Shown here: piece by piece, positions 25,800-34,591 of the stretch
How the letters are laid out: each line of letters opens with the position of its first letter
How positions within the stretch are numbered: the first letter of the stretch is position 1
Assembly (NCBI RefSeq): GCF_022179545.1
Contig: NZ_AP025518.1
Coordinates: forward strand, 6,200,001-6,264,000
Source: Mycolicibacterium fortuitum subsp. fortuitum
Lineage (GTDB): Bacteria > Actinomycetota > Actinomycetes > Mycobacteriales > Mycobacteriaceae
DNA: 64,000 bases
Reading direction: 5' to 3'
Notes under the pieces: model-generated
The model's database searches: none
Told to the model about the DNA's origin: nothing
Seen by the model: the letters and a program-made list of their open reading frames with translations, nothing else
Program-made: the position numbers and the translations under genes

Positions 25800-26876
25800 A
25801 TGCAGGAGCACCCAGGCCGGGCGCCGAACCCGGTCATCAAGGTCCACGATCTCGCCTGGCTGGAATTCGAGAAGCCCGACCTGGCCAAGGCGGAGGCTTT
25901 CGCCCGCGCCTTCGGGTTCGAGGTCGCCGCGCGCACCGGCTCCGAACTGCGACTGCGCGGCACCGACCCGGGTTCGCCCTGTGCACTTGTCCGGCCGGGC
26001 GCCGGCTCACGTTTCACCGCGATGGCGTTCGCCGCAGCCGATCCGCGTGATGTGCACAGGCTGGCGCAGCACACGGGCGCCGCGGTCCGGCCTTTGCCCG
26101 ACTCGCTGGGCGGCATCGCGGTCGAGTTGGCCGATCCGACCGGCCTGCCGGTGCGCGTGGTGGCCGGCACCCATCAACTCGGGCAGTTGAGACCGCAGGA
26201 ACCCCTGCCGCTGAACTTCGGTCACGACATTGCGCGCATCAATGCGACCCAGCGTCCGCCCCGGGCTCCCGCCAGAGTGCAGCGCCTCGGACATCTGGTT
26301 CTGCAGAGCACGCGGTACCGCGAAACGCTTGATTGGTACCTGGAACACCTCGGCCTGATCGTCAGCGACTTCCTGTTCTTTCCCGGACAGCGGGAACGCG
26401 GACCCGCCATGAGCTTCATCCGCTGTGACCGCGGCATGACGCCGACCGACCATCACACCCTGGCGCTCGCGCTCGGACCCGCAAACCGGTACGTGCACTC
26501 CGCCTTTCAGGTGTGTGACCTCGACGCGCTGGCCGCAGGCGGCCAACATCTTCAAGACCGCGGCTACCAGCGGTCATGGGGCATCGGGCGCCACGTCCAG
26601 GGCAGCCAGCTGTTCGACTACTGGCGCGACCCGGACGGGTTGCTCGTCGAACACTTCACCGACGGCGACATGTTCGACTGCACTGCGGCACCCGAATGGG
26701 CCCCGTTCACCGCGTCCGGACTGTCCCAGTGGGGCCCTCCGGTCACCCGCGACTTCCTGGGTACCGACCCCAAATCGCTTCCGGGCGAGGCACGTTCGAT
26801 GCTCAGCGCCCTGCGTTCCGACAACGAATTCGACCTCAACCGCCTGCTCGGCCTGATGAAAGTTGCCCAGTCATGA
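25800..26876 (+). CDS. VOC superfamily extradiol dioxygenase-like protein
   Basis: A 358-residue protein with two vicinal-oxygen-chelate domains (about residues 8-120 and 160-300). The second carries the likely Fe(II) ligands: His in RLGHLVLQS, His in YVHSAFQV, and Glu in DGLLVEHFTDGD. This matches type I extradiol (catechol 2,3-type) dioxygenases, which cleave a catechol next to its hydroxyls. A TAAGGAGA ribosome site precedes the ATG. It is first in an operon with a FAH hydrolase and a flavin hydroxylase linked by ATGA and GTGA overlaps, giving a hydroxylation, ring-cleavage and C-C hydrolysis route. The exact aromatic is unknown. Confidence 0.85.
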   Translation: MQEHPGRAPNPVIKVHDLAWLEFEKPDLAKAEAFARAFGFEVAARTGSELRLRGTDPGSPCALVRPGAGSRFTAMAFAAADPRDVHRLAQHTGAAVRPLPDSLGGIAVELADPTGLPVRVVAGTHQLGQLRPQEPLPLNFGHDIARINATQRPPRAPARVQRLGHLVLQSTRYRETLDWYLEHLGLIVSDFLFFPGQRERGPAMSFIRCDRGMTPTDHHTLALALGPANRYVHSAFQVCDLDALAAGGQHLQDRGYQRSWGIGRHVQGSQLFDYWRDPDGLLVEHFTDGDMFDCTAAPEWAPFTASGLSQWGPPVTRDFLGTDPKSLPGEARSMLSALRSDNEFDLNRLLGLMKVAQS

Positions 26877-27811
26877 CCCTCGCCGTCCTACGCACCGCCG
26901 AATCCTGGTGGCTGCAAACCCCATCCGGCGCAGCCAGAATCGCCACGCCGGCCACCACCACCGCCGGGCTGCTCGCCGACCGCGACGCCGTGCGAGCAGC
27001 GGCATCGCGCCACGAGACCGTACCGGTGGACACCTTGGACCTGGTGTCCCCGATCACCAGACCATGCCGGGTGGTGGCCCAGATGACCAATTACGCCTCA
27101 CATGTCCGGGACTCCGGGATGGACCCGGACAGCGTCCCGCTGACGTTCTTTCGCAAGTCCTCGGCCTCGATCACCGGCCCGCACGACGACATCGTCAAGC
27201 CGGCTCACGTGCGCCTGCTGGACTACGAAGTCGAGATCGGACTGGTGATCGGTCGCGAGATCTCAGCCGGCACAGCTATTTCCGCCGATCGTCTCACGGA
27301 CTACATCGCAGGGCTGGTGGTCACCAACGACGTGTCGGCCCGCGATGTCCAGTTGCCCCAAACCCAGTTCTACGAGGCCAAGTCCTACCCGAGCTTCACT
27401 CCGGCCGGACCCGCGCTGGTCCTGCTCGACGACGACGAGCTTGCCCGGTTCGGCGAGCTGAGACTGCGGCTGCGGGTCAATGGGGAACTACGGCAGGACA
27501 TGCTGGTCGACGGCGACATGCTGTACCGGCCCGCCGAGGCATTGCAGTCTCTGGCCCGGTTCCAGGACCTGTCCGCCGGCGATCTCATCCTCACCGGCAC
27601 CCCGGTGGGCACGGCGCTGAGCGCGCCGCCCAAACCCATCGAGATGATCGGCGCGCTGCTTCCACCGGCGGTGAAGTGGAGGGCCTTCTTCAAGCGCCAG
27701 GCCGGCAACCCGCGTTACCTGCGTGATGGCGACGTGGTCGAGGCCTCGATCTCCACCGACGACGGTGCGATCGACCTCGGACACCAACGCAACACCGTGC
27801 GGTTCGCGTGA
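26873..27811 (+). CDS. Fumarylacetoacetate hydrolase (FAH) family protein
   Basis: A 312-residue FAH-fold hydrolase. The metal-binding acidic residues lie in LLDYEVEIGLVIGRE (E-x-E) and TNDVSARDVQ, with the signature GDLILTGTPVG near residue 235. These enzymes hydrolyse or decarboxylate keto-enol acids made by ring cleavage. The ATG overlaps the dioxygenase stop (ATGA), and its own stop overlaps the hydroxylase start (GTGA), so the three are one translational unit. The long frame upstream of the ATG is a shadow of the dioxygenase gene. Confidence 0.9.
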   Translation: MTLAVLRTAESWWLQTPSGAARIATPATTTAGLLADRDAVRAAASRHETVPVDTLDLVSPITRPCRVVAQMTNYASHVRDSGMDPDSVPLTFFRKSSASITGPHDDIVKPAHVRLLDYEVEIGLVIGREISAGTAISADRLTDYIAGLVVTNDVSARDVQLPQTQFYEAKSYPSFTPAGPALVLLDDDELARFGELRLRLRVNGELRQDMLVDGDMLYRPAEALQSLARFQDLSAGDLILTGTPVGTALSAPPKPIEMIGALLPPAVKWRAFFKRQAGNPRYLRDGDVVEASISTDDGAIDLGHQRNTVRFA

Positions 27812-29322
27812 CCTCAGTTGTCATCGTCGGCGCCGGACCGACCGGAATCGTCGCGGCGACCCTGTTGGCGCGTTACCACGTCGACTGTCTGGTGCTCGAC
27901 CGCTGGCCCGAGGTCTACCGCCAACCACGCGCCGTACACCTCGACGACGAGATCCACCGCATTTTGTCTGATCTCGGTGTCGCCGAGGGGTTTGCGGCGA
28001 TCTCGCGTCCCGCTGCCGGGCTCCAGCTGCTCGATGCCGATCTGAAGGTGCTGGCCCGGTTCACTCGTGAGCCCGTCGGCAAGCATGGCTTCCCCCAAGC
28101 CAACATGTTCGACCAGCCCCAGCTCGAGGACCTGCTACGGACGAATCTGGCGCAGTACCCGCAGGCCCGGCTGCGCACCAACGTCGAGGTCACCGGTTTC
28201 ACCCGGCTCGCCCAGGACCGCATCCGGGTGGCGTTCGTCGACCGCGCCACCGGCGCCACCGAAAAGGTCGAGGCCGACTACCTCCTTGGCTGCGACGGGG
28301 CCAACAGCGTGGTCCGGCGAAAGCTGGGAGTGGCGATGACCGACATGCGTTTCAAACAGCGCTGGTTGGTGGCCGACATACGCAGCACCGTCGACCTCCA
28401 ACAGTGGGACGGGGTCCATCAAGTGTGTGACCCGGTCCGTGCCGCGACCTACATGAGGATCGGCAACGACCGCTATCGCTGGGAGTTCCGACTCTTGCCG
28501 AACGAATCGGTTGCGGACTACTCGACACTTGAGAAGCTCCAACCGTTGATCGCACCGTGGGTGGGCGCCTCCACCGATCTCGAGTTGGTACGGGTGACCG
28601 AGTACACGTTCCGGGCCGCGATCGCGCAGCGCTGGCGCGTGGGGAATGTGTTCCTGCTCGGAGACGCCGCACATCTCACCCCGCCGTTCATCGGCCAAGG
28701 CATGGGTGCCGGGGTCCGGGATGCGGTGAATCTCTGCTGGAAACTGGCGGCCGTGATTGCCGGCGATCTGCCCGAGCAGATCCTCGACAGTTACCCGCAG
28801 GAGCGAAAGCCCCATGCCCGCACCCTGATCCGGGTGGCGTTGGCAATGGGATGGGCCATGACGGCCGGCCGCGGGTTCGGTGCCGCCATGCGACGCGTAT
28901 TGCTGCCCTGCTTGGCTCAGGTCCCCGCGCTGCGTCTTCGGTTGCTCGACGGAGTCACCCCGCCGTTGCGGAGCTCAATGCTCGTACACCGATCGCGGCG
29001 TCGGCGCTCACTCGCAGGCACGTTGTGCCCCAACGCAGTGCAGTCAGAAGGCTTTACGCTTGTCTCCACGACGCCGTTGTCTCGCGGCGTCCACGTCGAA
29101 CTGACCCGCCGTGGGACAACAGTCCTCGTGGTCGAACCCCACAGCGAGCTGGGCCGGTGGCTGGGCGCCGGACGAGCGACTGCCGCGATCATCCGGCCCG
29201 ACCACGTCGTGATGCGATGGGGGGCGGATGTCATGAAACTCTGCCGACTTGTGCCGTCGTCAGCGGGCTTGGTCAGCCGCCCCAGCCGCGCTGGCCGTCC
29301 CAGCCACCGCAGATGCCGTTGA
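27808..29322 (+). CDS. FAD-dependent aromatic hydroxylase, MhpA-like
   Basis: A 504-residue class A flavoprotein monooxygenase, comparable to 3-(3-hydroxyphenyl)propionate hydroxylase. The N-terminal Rossmann motif is GAGPTGIVAATLL (residues 7-19), the DG motif is YLLGCDGANSVVR (about 155-167), and the GD motif is LLGDAAHLTPPF (about 285-296). The C-terminal 120 residues form the thioredoxin-like tail usual in this subgroup. The enzyme would make the catechol that the upstream dioxygenase cleaves. Its last 50 bases overlap the convergent small Gly-rich gene, and the final Arg/Ser-rich residues look like frame run-on. Confidence 0.9.
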   Translation: MTSVVIVGAGPTGIVAATLLARYHVDCLVLDRWPEVYRQPRAVHLDDEIHRILSDLGVAEGFAAISRPAAGLQLLDADLKVLARFTREPVGKHGFPQANMFDQPQLEDLLRTNLAQYPQARLRTNVEVTGFTRLAQDRIRVAFVDRATGATEKVEADYLLGCDGANSVVRRKLGVAMTDMRFKQRWLVADIRSTVDLQQWDGVHQVCDPVRAATYMRIGNDRYRWEFRLLPNESVADYSTLEKLQPLIAPWVGASTDLELVRVTEYTFRAAIAQRWRVGNVFLLGDAAHLTPPFIGQGMGAGVRDAVNLCWKLAAVIAGDLPEQILDSYPQERKPHARTLIRVALAMGWAMTAGRGFGAAMRRVLLPCLAQVPALRLRLLDGVTPPLRSSMLVHRSRRRRSLAGTLCPNAVQSEGFTLVSTTPLSRGVHVELTRRGTTVLVVEPHSELGRWLGAGRATAAIIRPDHVVMRWGADVMKLCRLVPSSAGLVSRPSRAGRPSHRRCR

Positions 29323-29557
29323 GGCAGCCGTGACCCCAGCCGCCCTGGACCGGATTCCAGCCGCCACAGCCATTCCAGCCGGGCCCGCTGTCGCAGCCAC
29401 CGCCACCGCCGGCGTCACCGCCACCGCTGGGTGTTGCAGTAATCGTCGTCGTCGAAGCAGGTGCATCGGTGATAAGAGCGGCGGCAGGTCCTGCTGCAAT
29501 CACCGCTGCGGCTCCCGCTACGAACACTGACCCCATGAGTTTTCGTATGGTTAGCAT
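29273..29557 (-). CDS. Small secreted Gly/Trp-rich cysteine protein
   Basis: A 94-residue protein. The ATG gives a clear signal peptide (LMGSVFVAGAAAVIAAGPAAA, cut near residue 27). The mature part is Thr-rich, then a run of Gly with four Cys and GGW or GW repeats (GWNGCGGWNPVQ, CGGWDGQRGWGG). No known domain is recognised. It may be a small cell-wall or secreted structural protein. It overlaps the end of the hydroxylase gene on the other strand by 50 bases and follows the DUF35 gene in the same direction after 44 bases. Confidence 0.6.
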   Translation of the reverse strand: MLTIRKLMGSVFVAGAAAVIAAGPAAALITDAPASTTTITATPSGGGDAGGGGGCDSGPGWNGCGGWNPVQGGWGHGCLNGICGGWDGQRGWGG

Positions 29558-29601
29558 GTCTCCATAATGCTCCCCTGTGAGCCTCCTGCCAAGGGATGTG
29601 A

Positions 29602-30024
29602 TCAAGCCCGCGTGTAGCGCAGCAGTGTCACTCCAGTCCCAGCAAACGCGTCGGGATAGTCGCAGAAGACGGGCTTGACCCGCATACCGACGACGAGGTC
29701 TTCCGGTGCGACATCGACCATCTCGGTGGAGAACCGTGGCCCCTCATCCCATTCCACGATCGCCAGCATTTGCGGAACCACATCGGCGAAGTGCGGGCCC
29801 ACCGGACGGCGGGCGACTGTGAACGAATACAGCGTGCCCATCCCCGAGATCTCCCGCCACTCGAGGTCGGCGGCCAGGGTGCGGGGCGCCAGTACACGCG
29901 GATAGAACACGTAGGCCTGCGTCGACGGCGAGTACTGAATCATGATGCGGTGCTGCGCGAGTGCATCCCAGAACGGCGAGCTGGTGGGAGTTTTCACCGG
30001 CATCGGCCGGGCGAATCCGGTCAT
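29602..30024 (-). CDS. OB-fold (DUF35) protein, partner of the Ltp2-like thiolase, lacking the zinc ribbon
   Basis: A 140-residue acyl-CoA-associated OB-fold protein. The N-terminal helix FWDALAQHRIMIQ and the OB domain (MGTLYSFTVARRP, VVPQMLAIVEW, VGMRVKPVFCDY) match DUF35/ChsH2-type proteins. The four zinc-ribbon Cys usually found after the helix are replaced (IQYSPST, APRTL). Placement 6 bases after a thiolase-like gene suggests a complex like Ltp2-ChsH2 DUF35, which performs retro-aldol cleavage in steroid side-chain loss. That role is inferred from gene context. Confidence 0.82.
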   Translation of the reverse strand: MTGFARPMPVKTPTSSPFWDALAQHRIMIQYSPSTQAYVFYPRVLAPRTLAADLEWREISGMGTLYSFTVARRPVGPHFADVVPQMLAIVEWDEGPRFSTEMVDVAPEDLVVGMRVKPVFCDYPDAFAGTGVTLLRYTRA

Positions 30025-30030
30025 CGGTTT

Positions 30031-31251
30031 TCAGTCGCCTTCCAGGATGAGGGTGGTTTGCTCGGAGAGGATGCCGCCGTTGCCGGAGACGAACGCGCGA
30101 TTGCAGTCGGCGATCTGGGCTGCTCCCGCGCGGCCCATGAGCTGGCGGGTCGCGTCGCACACGTGGTGCATCCCGCCGGCCAATCCTGCTTGCCCGAAAC
30201 CGAGTTGGCCACCCGCGGTGTTGAGCGGGAAATCACCGCGGAAGGTCAGGTCGTGATCGGACACGAAGGACATGCCCTTGCCCTTCTCGCAGAATCCGGC
30301 GTCTTCCAGGCTGAGCAGCACGGTGATCGTGTAGCAGTCGTAGATCGACACCATGTCCATCTGGTCGCGCGTCAGATCGGTCATTCCGAACGCGGTGTCG
30401 GCCGCCTTGCGGATCGGGGTGCCCAGCAGGTTCTCGGCGTAGGTGGGCGTCTTGTACGGCACGTGTTCACCGAAGCCCTTGATCCACACGGGCCGGTTGC
30501 GGGCGCGGGCGGCAACTTCGGCGCTCGCCACGACGACCGCGGCCCCGCCGACACACGGCATCACGATCTCCAGCATGTGCAGCGGATCGGCGATCACCGG
30601 GCTGGCCAGGACATCCTCGATGGTCAGCGGGGTGTCTTTCCAGATGGCGCCGTCGGTGTGGTTGGCGTTGACCCGCTGGTCGACCACGATCTTGGCCATC
30701 GCCCGTTCGTCATAGCCGTACTCGTAGGCGTAGCGCTGCGCCACCTGCCCGTAAGGGCCGTTTTGGCCGAGGTTGCCGTAGGGAATGTCGAATTCGGCCT
30801 GCGGCGAGCCGAATTGGTTGCTGGACGACCCGAAGAACACCGCGTCGGTCAACGTCTTCGGCTTCAGTTCGGACGACGGGGTGATGTAGCGCGCAGGCAG
30901 AGCACACAGCACCACATCGCACAGGCCGAGTTCGATCGCGGCGGCCGCACGCCACACCATGCCCGCCGCACTCGCTCCGCCGAGATCCAGCAACTCGGCG
31001 AAGTTCGCTCGCACACCCAGGTATTCGGCCACGGTGGACGGCACGAAGATCTCCGACTCCCCGAGGTGGGAGGTGACGATGCCGTCGACCTGCTCGGCCG
31101 ACAGACCGGCGTCCTCCAGCGCAGAGGACGCCAGCAGCGCCCACTGTTCCAGGGTGAACGGGGCCGGTGAGGCTTTGCTCAACCTCTCCGGCGGCAATTC
31201 GACGTAGCCGACGATCGCGGCGTCGCCCTGTAATCCCCTACGGGCTGCCAT
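30031..31251 (-). CDS. Thiolase-fold lipid-transfer protein (Ltp2/SCP-x-like aldolase)
   Basis: A 406-residue thiolase-superfamily protein with N-terminal AAIVGYVELP, the core GGASAAGMVWRAAAAI, and C-terminal MVSIYDCYTI, GGQLGFGQAGLAGGMHHVCDA and NGGILSEQ. Proteins of this type without the classical nucleophile Cys act as retro-aldolases (Ltp2) rather than thiolases. The pairing with DUF35 and a two-domain acyl-CoA dehydrogenase supports such a role in side-chain degradation of a sterol or another branched CoA thioester. Nine bases separate it from the dehydrogenase stop. Confidence 0.88.
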   Translation of the reverse strand: MAARRGLQGDAAIVGYVELPPERLSKASPAPFTLEQWALLASSALEDAGLSAEQVDGIVTSHLGESEIFVPSTVAEYLGVRANFAELLDLGGASAAGMVWRAAAAIELGLCDVVLCALPARYITPSSELKPKTLTDAVFFGSSSNQFGSPQAEFDIPYGNLGQNGPYGQVAQRYAYEYGYDERAMAKIVVDQRVNANHTDGAIWKDTPLTIEDVLASPVIADPLHMLEIVMPCVGGAAVVVASAEVAARARNRPVWIKGFGEHVPYKTPTYAENLLGTPIRKAADTAFGMTDLTRDQMDMVSIYDCYTITVLLSLEDAGFCEKGKGMSFVSDHDLTFRGDFPLNTAGGQLGFGQAGLAGGMHHVCDATRQLMGRAGAAQIADCNRAFVSGNGGILSEQTTLILEGD

Positions 31252-31260
31252 GTTCGCTCC

Positions 31261-33492
31261 TCACTTGCGGGGTAGTCCCAGGATCAGCTGGGCAATGATG
31301 TTCAGTTGAATCTCGGTGGTACCGCCACCGATCAGCTCGGCGGGCAGATCCAGATAGGGCGCCACCACGGCCGGTTGGCTGTCCTGCTCCAGGGCGAGCG
31401 GTCCGGTGAGGCCGAGGGTGAGTTCGGCGGCCCGGCGCAACATCACGTTGGTGGCCACCTTGGCGATGCTCGAGGCCGGTCCCGGTGCCTGCCCGTCGAG
31501 CAGGCGCAGCGTCTCCCGCACACCCAGCGCCTTGAGCGCGTTGGTGTAGGCGTCGATCTCACCGATCGCATGCAGTACCGGGTCGGGATCGGTACTGACC
31601 TCGACGAGTTCGCGTAGCGCGCCCATTCGGTCGATGTTGACGTAGCCGCTGATCGCCACCCGCTCGTGGGCCATGGTGCTGATGGCCAGCTGCCAGCCCG
31701 CGGCGGGGTCGCCGAGCAACATCTCGTCGGGCACGAAGACGTCGGTGAGGAAGACCTCGTTGAACTCGGCGCGCCCGCTGGACTGGGTGATCTGCTTGAA
31801 TTCGACTCCGGCCGAACGCATGTCGAGAATGAAATACCCGATGCCGCGATGCTTGGGTGCATCCGGATCAGTGCGGGCCAGCAGCGCGCCGTAGTCGGCC
31901 CGGTGCGCCAGTGAGGTCCAGATCTTGTGTCCGTTGATGCGCCAGCCGCCCTCGACGCGCACGGCCCTGGTGCTCAGCGAGGCCAGGTCGGAGCCGGCCC
32001 CGGGCTCACTGAACAGCTGGCACCAGGACAGCTCACCGCGCAGCGTGGCCGGCACGAAACGCTGCTGCAGTTCCTCGGATCCGGCCGCGATCAGGCTCGG
32101 CAGGATCCACTCGGCGATACCGACCGAGGGCCGCACCAGCTCGACACGCTTGCCGAACTCCTCGTCCACGATGAGTTGCTGGCGCACGGTCGCGTCACAT
32201 CCCCAGGGCGCGGGCCAGTGCGGGGCGATCAGTCCTGCGTCGGCCAGCAGTTCACGCCTCGCCCCGACCATGAACTCCGGATAATCGCCTTGGCGTCCGA
32301 AACCGTTGTCCGACAGCGACAGTGCACGGTCCAGGATGTCGGCGACGCGGGCACGGAAGTCGGCGTCGGATTCGCCCAGGTTGACCGTCACGTCCCGGGT
32401 CGCGGTCGAGGACAGTTCGCCGAGGCGTCGGGTCCAGCGCGAGATCGGGCCGATCGAGGCGGCGAGGCTGGTGGCCCGCCGCCAGTACAGGTGCAGGTCG
32501 TGTTCCCAGGTGAAGCCGATCGCCCCCAGCATGGTCAACGCCTCGAGGACCAGTCCCGGAACCGGCATGACCGCCATCACTGCCGCCGAGCAGGCGGTGA
32601 GCCGGTGCTGATCGGCATCGGCAGATCCGCTCAGCGCGCGCACCGCATCCCACGCCGCGGCCGTCGCCAGCGCACTGTTGACCAGCAGCATCGCCGCCTT
32701 GTGTTGCAACGCCTGGAACGTCCCGATCGGCTTGCCGAACTGTTCGCGGGTCCGCAGATGCTCGGTGACGGTGTCCACGCACCACTGGGTGATGCCCGCG
32801 GCCGCGGCCGCGGTGAACGCAACGGTCAGGCAGGCGGACAACTCGGTGTCCATCCCGGTCAGGACCGCGGAGCCGGACACCGGCCGGTCGCTCAGGCTCA
32901 GAATGCCCAGATCGGTGGTCAGATCGGTGCCGCGGCGGGCCTCGACCTCTCCCTCAGCCGGATCGATCAACGCCCAGAGCAGGGCGCCTGCCTCGTCGGT
33001 GAACGGCAACACGACGCGTTGTGCCGAGCACATGCCCAGGGCCAGACCGGACGACCCGGTGAGACGCCAGTCGTCCCCGTCGCGGGCACCGCGAACTTCG
33101 GCCTGCTCGCCGGAAACCATGACCGCGGTGGCGCCTTCGGCGATCTCCTTGAGCAGGGTATGGGCGGCGGGGCTCGGGTTCGAGGCCAGTGCCGCCCCGG
33201 CGATCGCCGTGGTGAGCAACGGCCCCGGCAACAATGCCGACCCCGCGGCTTCCAGCACGCAGGCCATCTCTTCCAGCCCGCCGCCCTGACCACCGACCGA
33301 TTCCGGCAGGTGCACGGCATGGAAACCATTGCCCACCAATGCTGTCCACCAGCTCGGCAGCCGGCCCGTCGCCAGATCGTCCAGGCCGGCCCGGGTCGCA
33401 TCGACCGGTGCGTGCCGGGACGCGAACTGTGCGACCGCCTGGCTCAGCTGCTGCTGTTCGGGTGTGACGGCGATACAAACGTGGGTGTTCAT
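31261..33492 (-). CDS. Fused double acyl-CoA dehydrogenase (FadE)
   Basis: A 743-residue protein of two acyl-CoA dehydrogenase units in tandem (about residues 1-350 and 360-743). The first keeps LRTREQFGKPIGTFQALQHK and GAIGFTWEHDLHLYWRR but is degenerate in the flavin loop. The second has WCQLFSEPGAGSDLAS, KIWTSLAHRADYG and the C-terminal GGGTTEIQLNIIAQ. It resembles fused FadE34-type enzymes that replace the usual alpha2beta2 FadE pairs of sterol degradation. The ATG at 33492 overlaps the upstream epimerase stop (ATGA); the longer frame to 33981 is antisense-type noise. It would dehydrogenate the CoA thioester for the aldolase pair. Confidence 0.9.
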   Translation of the reverse strand: MNTHVCIAVTPEQQQLSQAVAQFASRHAPVDATRAGLDDLATGRLPSWWTALVGNGFHAVHLPESVGGQGGGLEEMACVLEAAGSALLPGPLLTTAIAGAALASNPSPAAHTLLKEIAEGATAVMVSGEQAEVRGARDGDDWRLTGSSGLALGMCSAQRVVLPFTDEAGALLWALIDPAEGEVEARRGTDLTTDLGILSLSDRPVSGSAVLTGMDTELSACLTVAFTAAAAAGITQWCVDTVTEHLRTREQFGKPIGTFQALQHKAAMLLVNSALATAAAWDAVRALSGSADADQHRLTACSAAVMAVMPVPGLVLEALTMLGAIGFTWEHDLHLYWRRATSLAASIGPISRWTRRLGELSSTATRDVTVNLGESDADFRARVADILDRALSLSDNGFGRQGDYPEFMVGARRELLADAGLIAPHWPAPWGCDATVRQQLIVDEEFGKRVELVRPSVGIAEWILPSLIAAGSEELQQRFVPATLRGELSWCQLFSEPGAGSDLASLSTRAVRVEGGWRINGHKIWTSLAHRADYGALLARTDPDAPKHRGIGYFILDMRSAGVEFKQITQSSGRAEFNEVFLTDVFVPDEMLLGDPAAGWQLAISTMAHERVAISGYVNIDRMGALRELVEVSTDPDPVLHAIGEIDAYTNALKALGVRETLRLLDGQAPGPASSIAKVATNVMLRRAAELTLGLTGPLALEQDSQPAVVAPYLDLPAELIGGGTTEIQLNIIAQLILGLPRK

Positions 33493-34481
33493 GCACGCCT
33501 CCTGGCGGCGAAGAAGCGGGCGCCCTCGGCGATCGACTCCGTCGTCGGGCGCGGCTGCCAGCCGAGTTCCCGCACGGCCTTGCCGTGGTCCATCGGCAAC
33601 ATCACATGCATCAGGCGTACGGTCAGCGGGCTGAGCTGGTTCTCCTTCTTGCGTAGCCGGGCCAGGGGATCGACCACCGCTCCTGCGGCGGCCAGCAGCC
33701 TGATCGGAACTCCGTGCCGAGGTGGTGCGACACCGACTGCCGCACAAGCAGTTTGATAGATCTCCTGTGCGGACATGAAGCGCTCGGACACGATGTAGCG
33801 CTCGCCGACCCGGCCTCGTTCGCCCGCAAGGACCAGCGCCTCGGCGGCGTCTGCGATGCCGACCGTCTCGGCCGCAGCGCCCTTGACGAAGAACGGCATC
33901 TTGCCCCGCACTGCGGCGGCCACCAACCCGCCGTGCGGTGTCGGCAACCAGTCGCCCGGGCCGTAAGTGTTGGACACACACATCGCGACCGCGGGTAGGC
34001 CGTGCTCACGGGCATAGCGCAGCACCATCTGCTCGGCGAGCACTCGGGTCTGCACGTAGTCGCCGCCCGCGTCGAGCCAGTTGTGAGCCAGATCCTCGGT
34101 GGCAAGGCCGGTTTCGGCGATCCCGATGGTGGCGATCGAGCTGGTGAAGACGAACTTGGCCAGGCCGGCCTCGACGGCGACGTCCAGGACCTCTTGCAGC
34201 CCTTCGACATTGGTGCGCCACAGCGGCGCCGGGTCACTGAGCCAGGCCCGGGCGTCGACGACGCAGTAGTACACCACGTCGCAGTCGTCCATCGCCTCAC
34301 GCACCGACTCGGGGTCGAAGATGTCGCCGTAGACCCGCTCCACGTCGAGATCGTCGATCCCCCGCGTGGAACTGGTGCTGCGGATGAGCACCCGAACGTC
34401 CTCGCCGCGCTCGACCAGCCGCCGGGCGACATGCGAGCCGAGGAATCCGCTGGCCCCGATGACCAGTTTCTTTGTTGCCAT
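33489..34481 (-). CDS. NAD-dependent epimerase/dehydratase (extended SDR)
   Basis: A 330-residue extended SDR. The cofactor motif is GASGFLGSHVARRL (residues 8-21) with VVYYCVVDAR near residue 75. The usual active-site YxxxK reads YVQTR near residue 142, so the Lys is replaced by Arg. Homologous 3beta-hydroxysteroid dehydrogenase/NSDHL-like proteins fit the surrounding catabolic operon. It is first in the operon with the fused FadE, thiolase and DUF35 genes, and divergent from a TetR gene 110 bases away. Confidence 0.86.
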   Translation of the reverse strand: MATKKLVIGASGFLGSHVARRLVERGEDVRVLIRSTSSTRGIDDLDVERVYGDIFDPESVREAMDDCDVVYYCVVDARAWLSDPAPLWRTNVEGLQEVLDVAVEAGLAKFVFTSSIATIGIAETGLATEDLAHNWLDAGGDYVQTRVLAEQMVLRYAREHGLPAVAMCVSNTYGPGDWLPTPHGGLVAAAVRGKMPFFVKGAAAETVGIADAAEALVLAGERGRVGERYIVSERFMSAQEIYQTACAAVGVAPPRHGVPIRLLAAAGAVVDPLARLRKKENQLSPLTVRLMHVMLPMDHGKAVRELGWQPRPTTESIAEGARFFAARRRA

Positions 34482-34509
34482 GCGCCCTTGCGTTCGTCGT
34501 TCCGTGTTT

Positions 34510-34528
34510 ACGAGACGCTACGTCTCGT
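34510..34528. promoter_or_regulatory. Palindromic operator ACGAGACG-CTA-CGTCTCGT
   Basis: Perfect 8-bp arms around CTA in the gap between the divergent epimerase operon and the TetR gene at 34592. It probably serves both promoters. The assignment to this TetR is by position. Confidence 0.72.
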
Positions 34529-34591
34529 CTTGTGGGAGACTACGGTGGGTAGCTTTCCGTGTAAAGATCCCTGCAAAGGACCGACCAGGAC

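Noticed and set aside
31927..33756. Very long plus-strand frame of 609 codons
   Set aside because: It is antisense to the fused FadE, whose domain motifs are certain. The translation is Arg/Gly/Pro-rich with no fold.
33493..33981. N-terminal extension of the fused FadE up to 33981
   Set aside because: The added residues are Arg-rich noise opposite the epimerase gene, and the ATGA overlap at 33492 is a better start.
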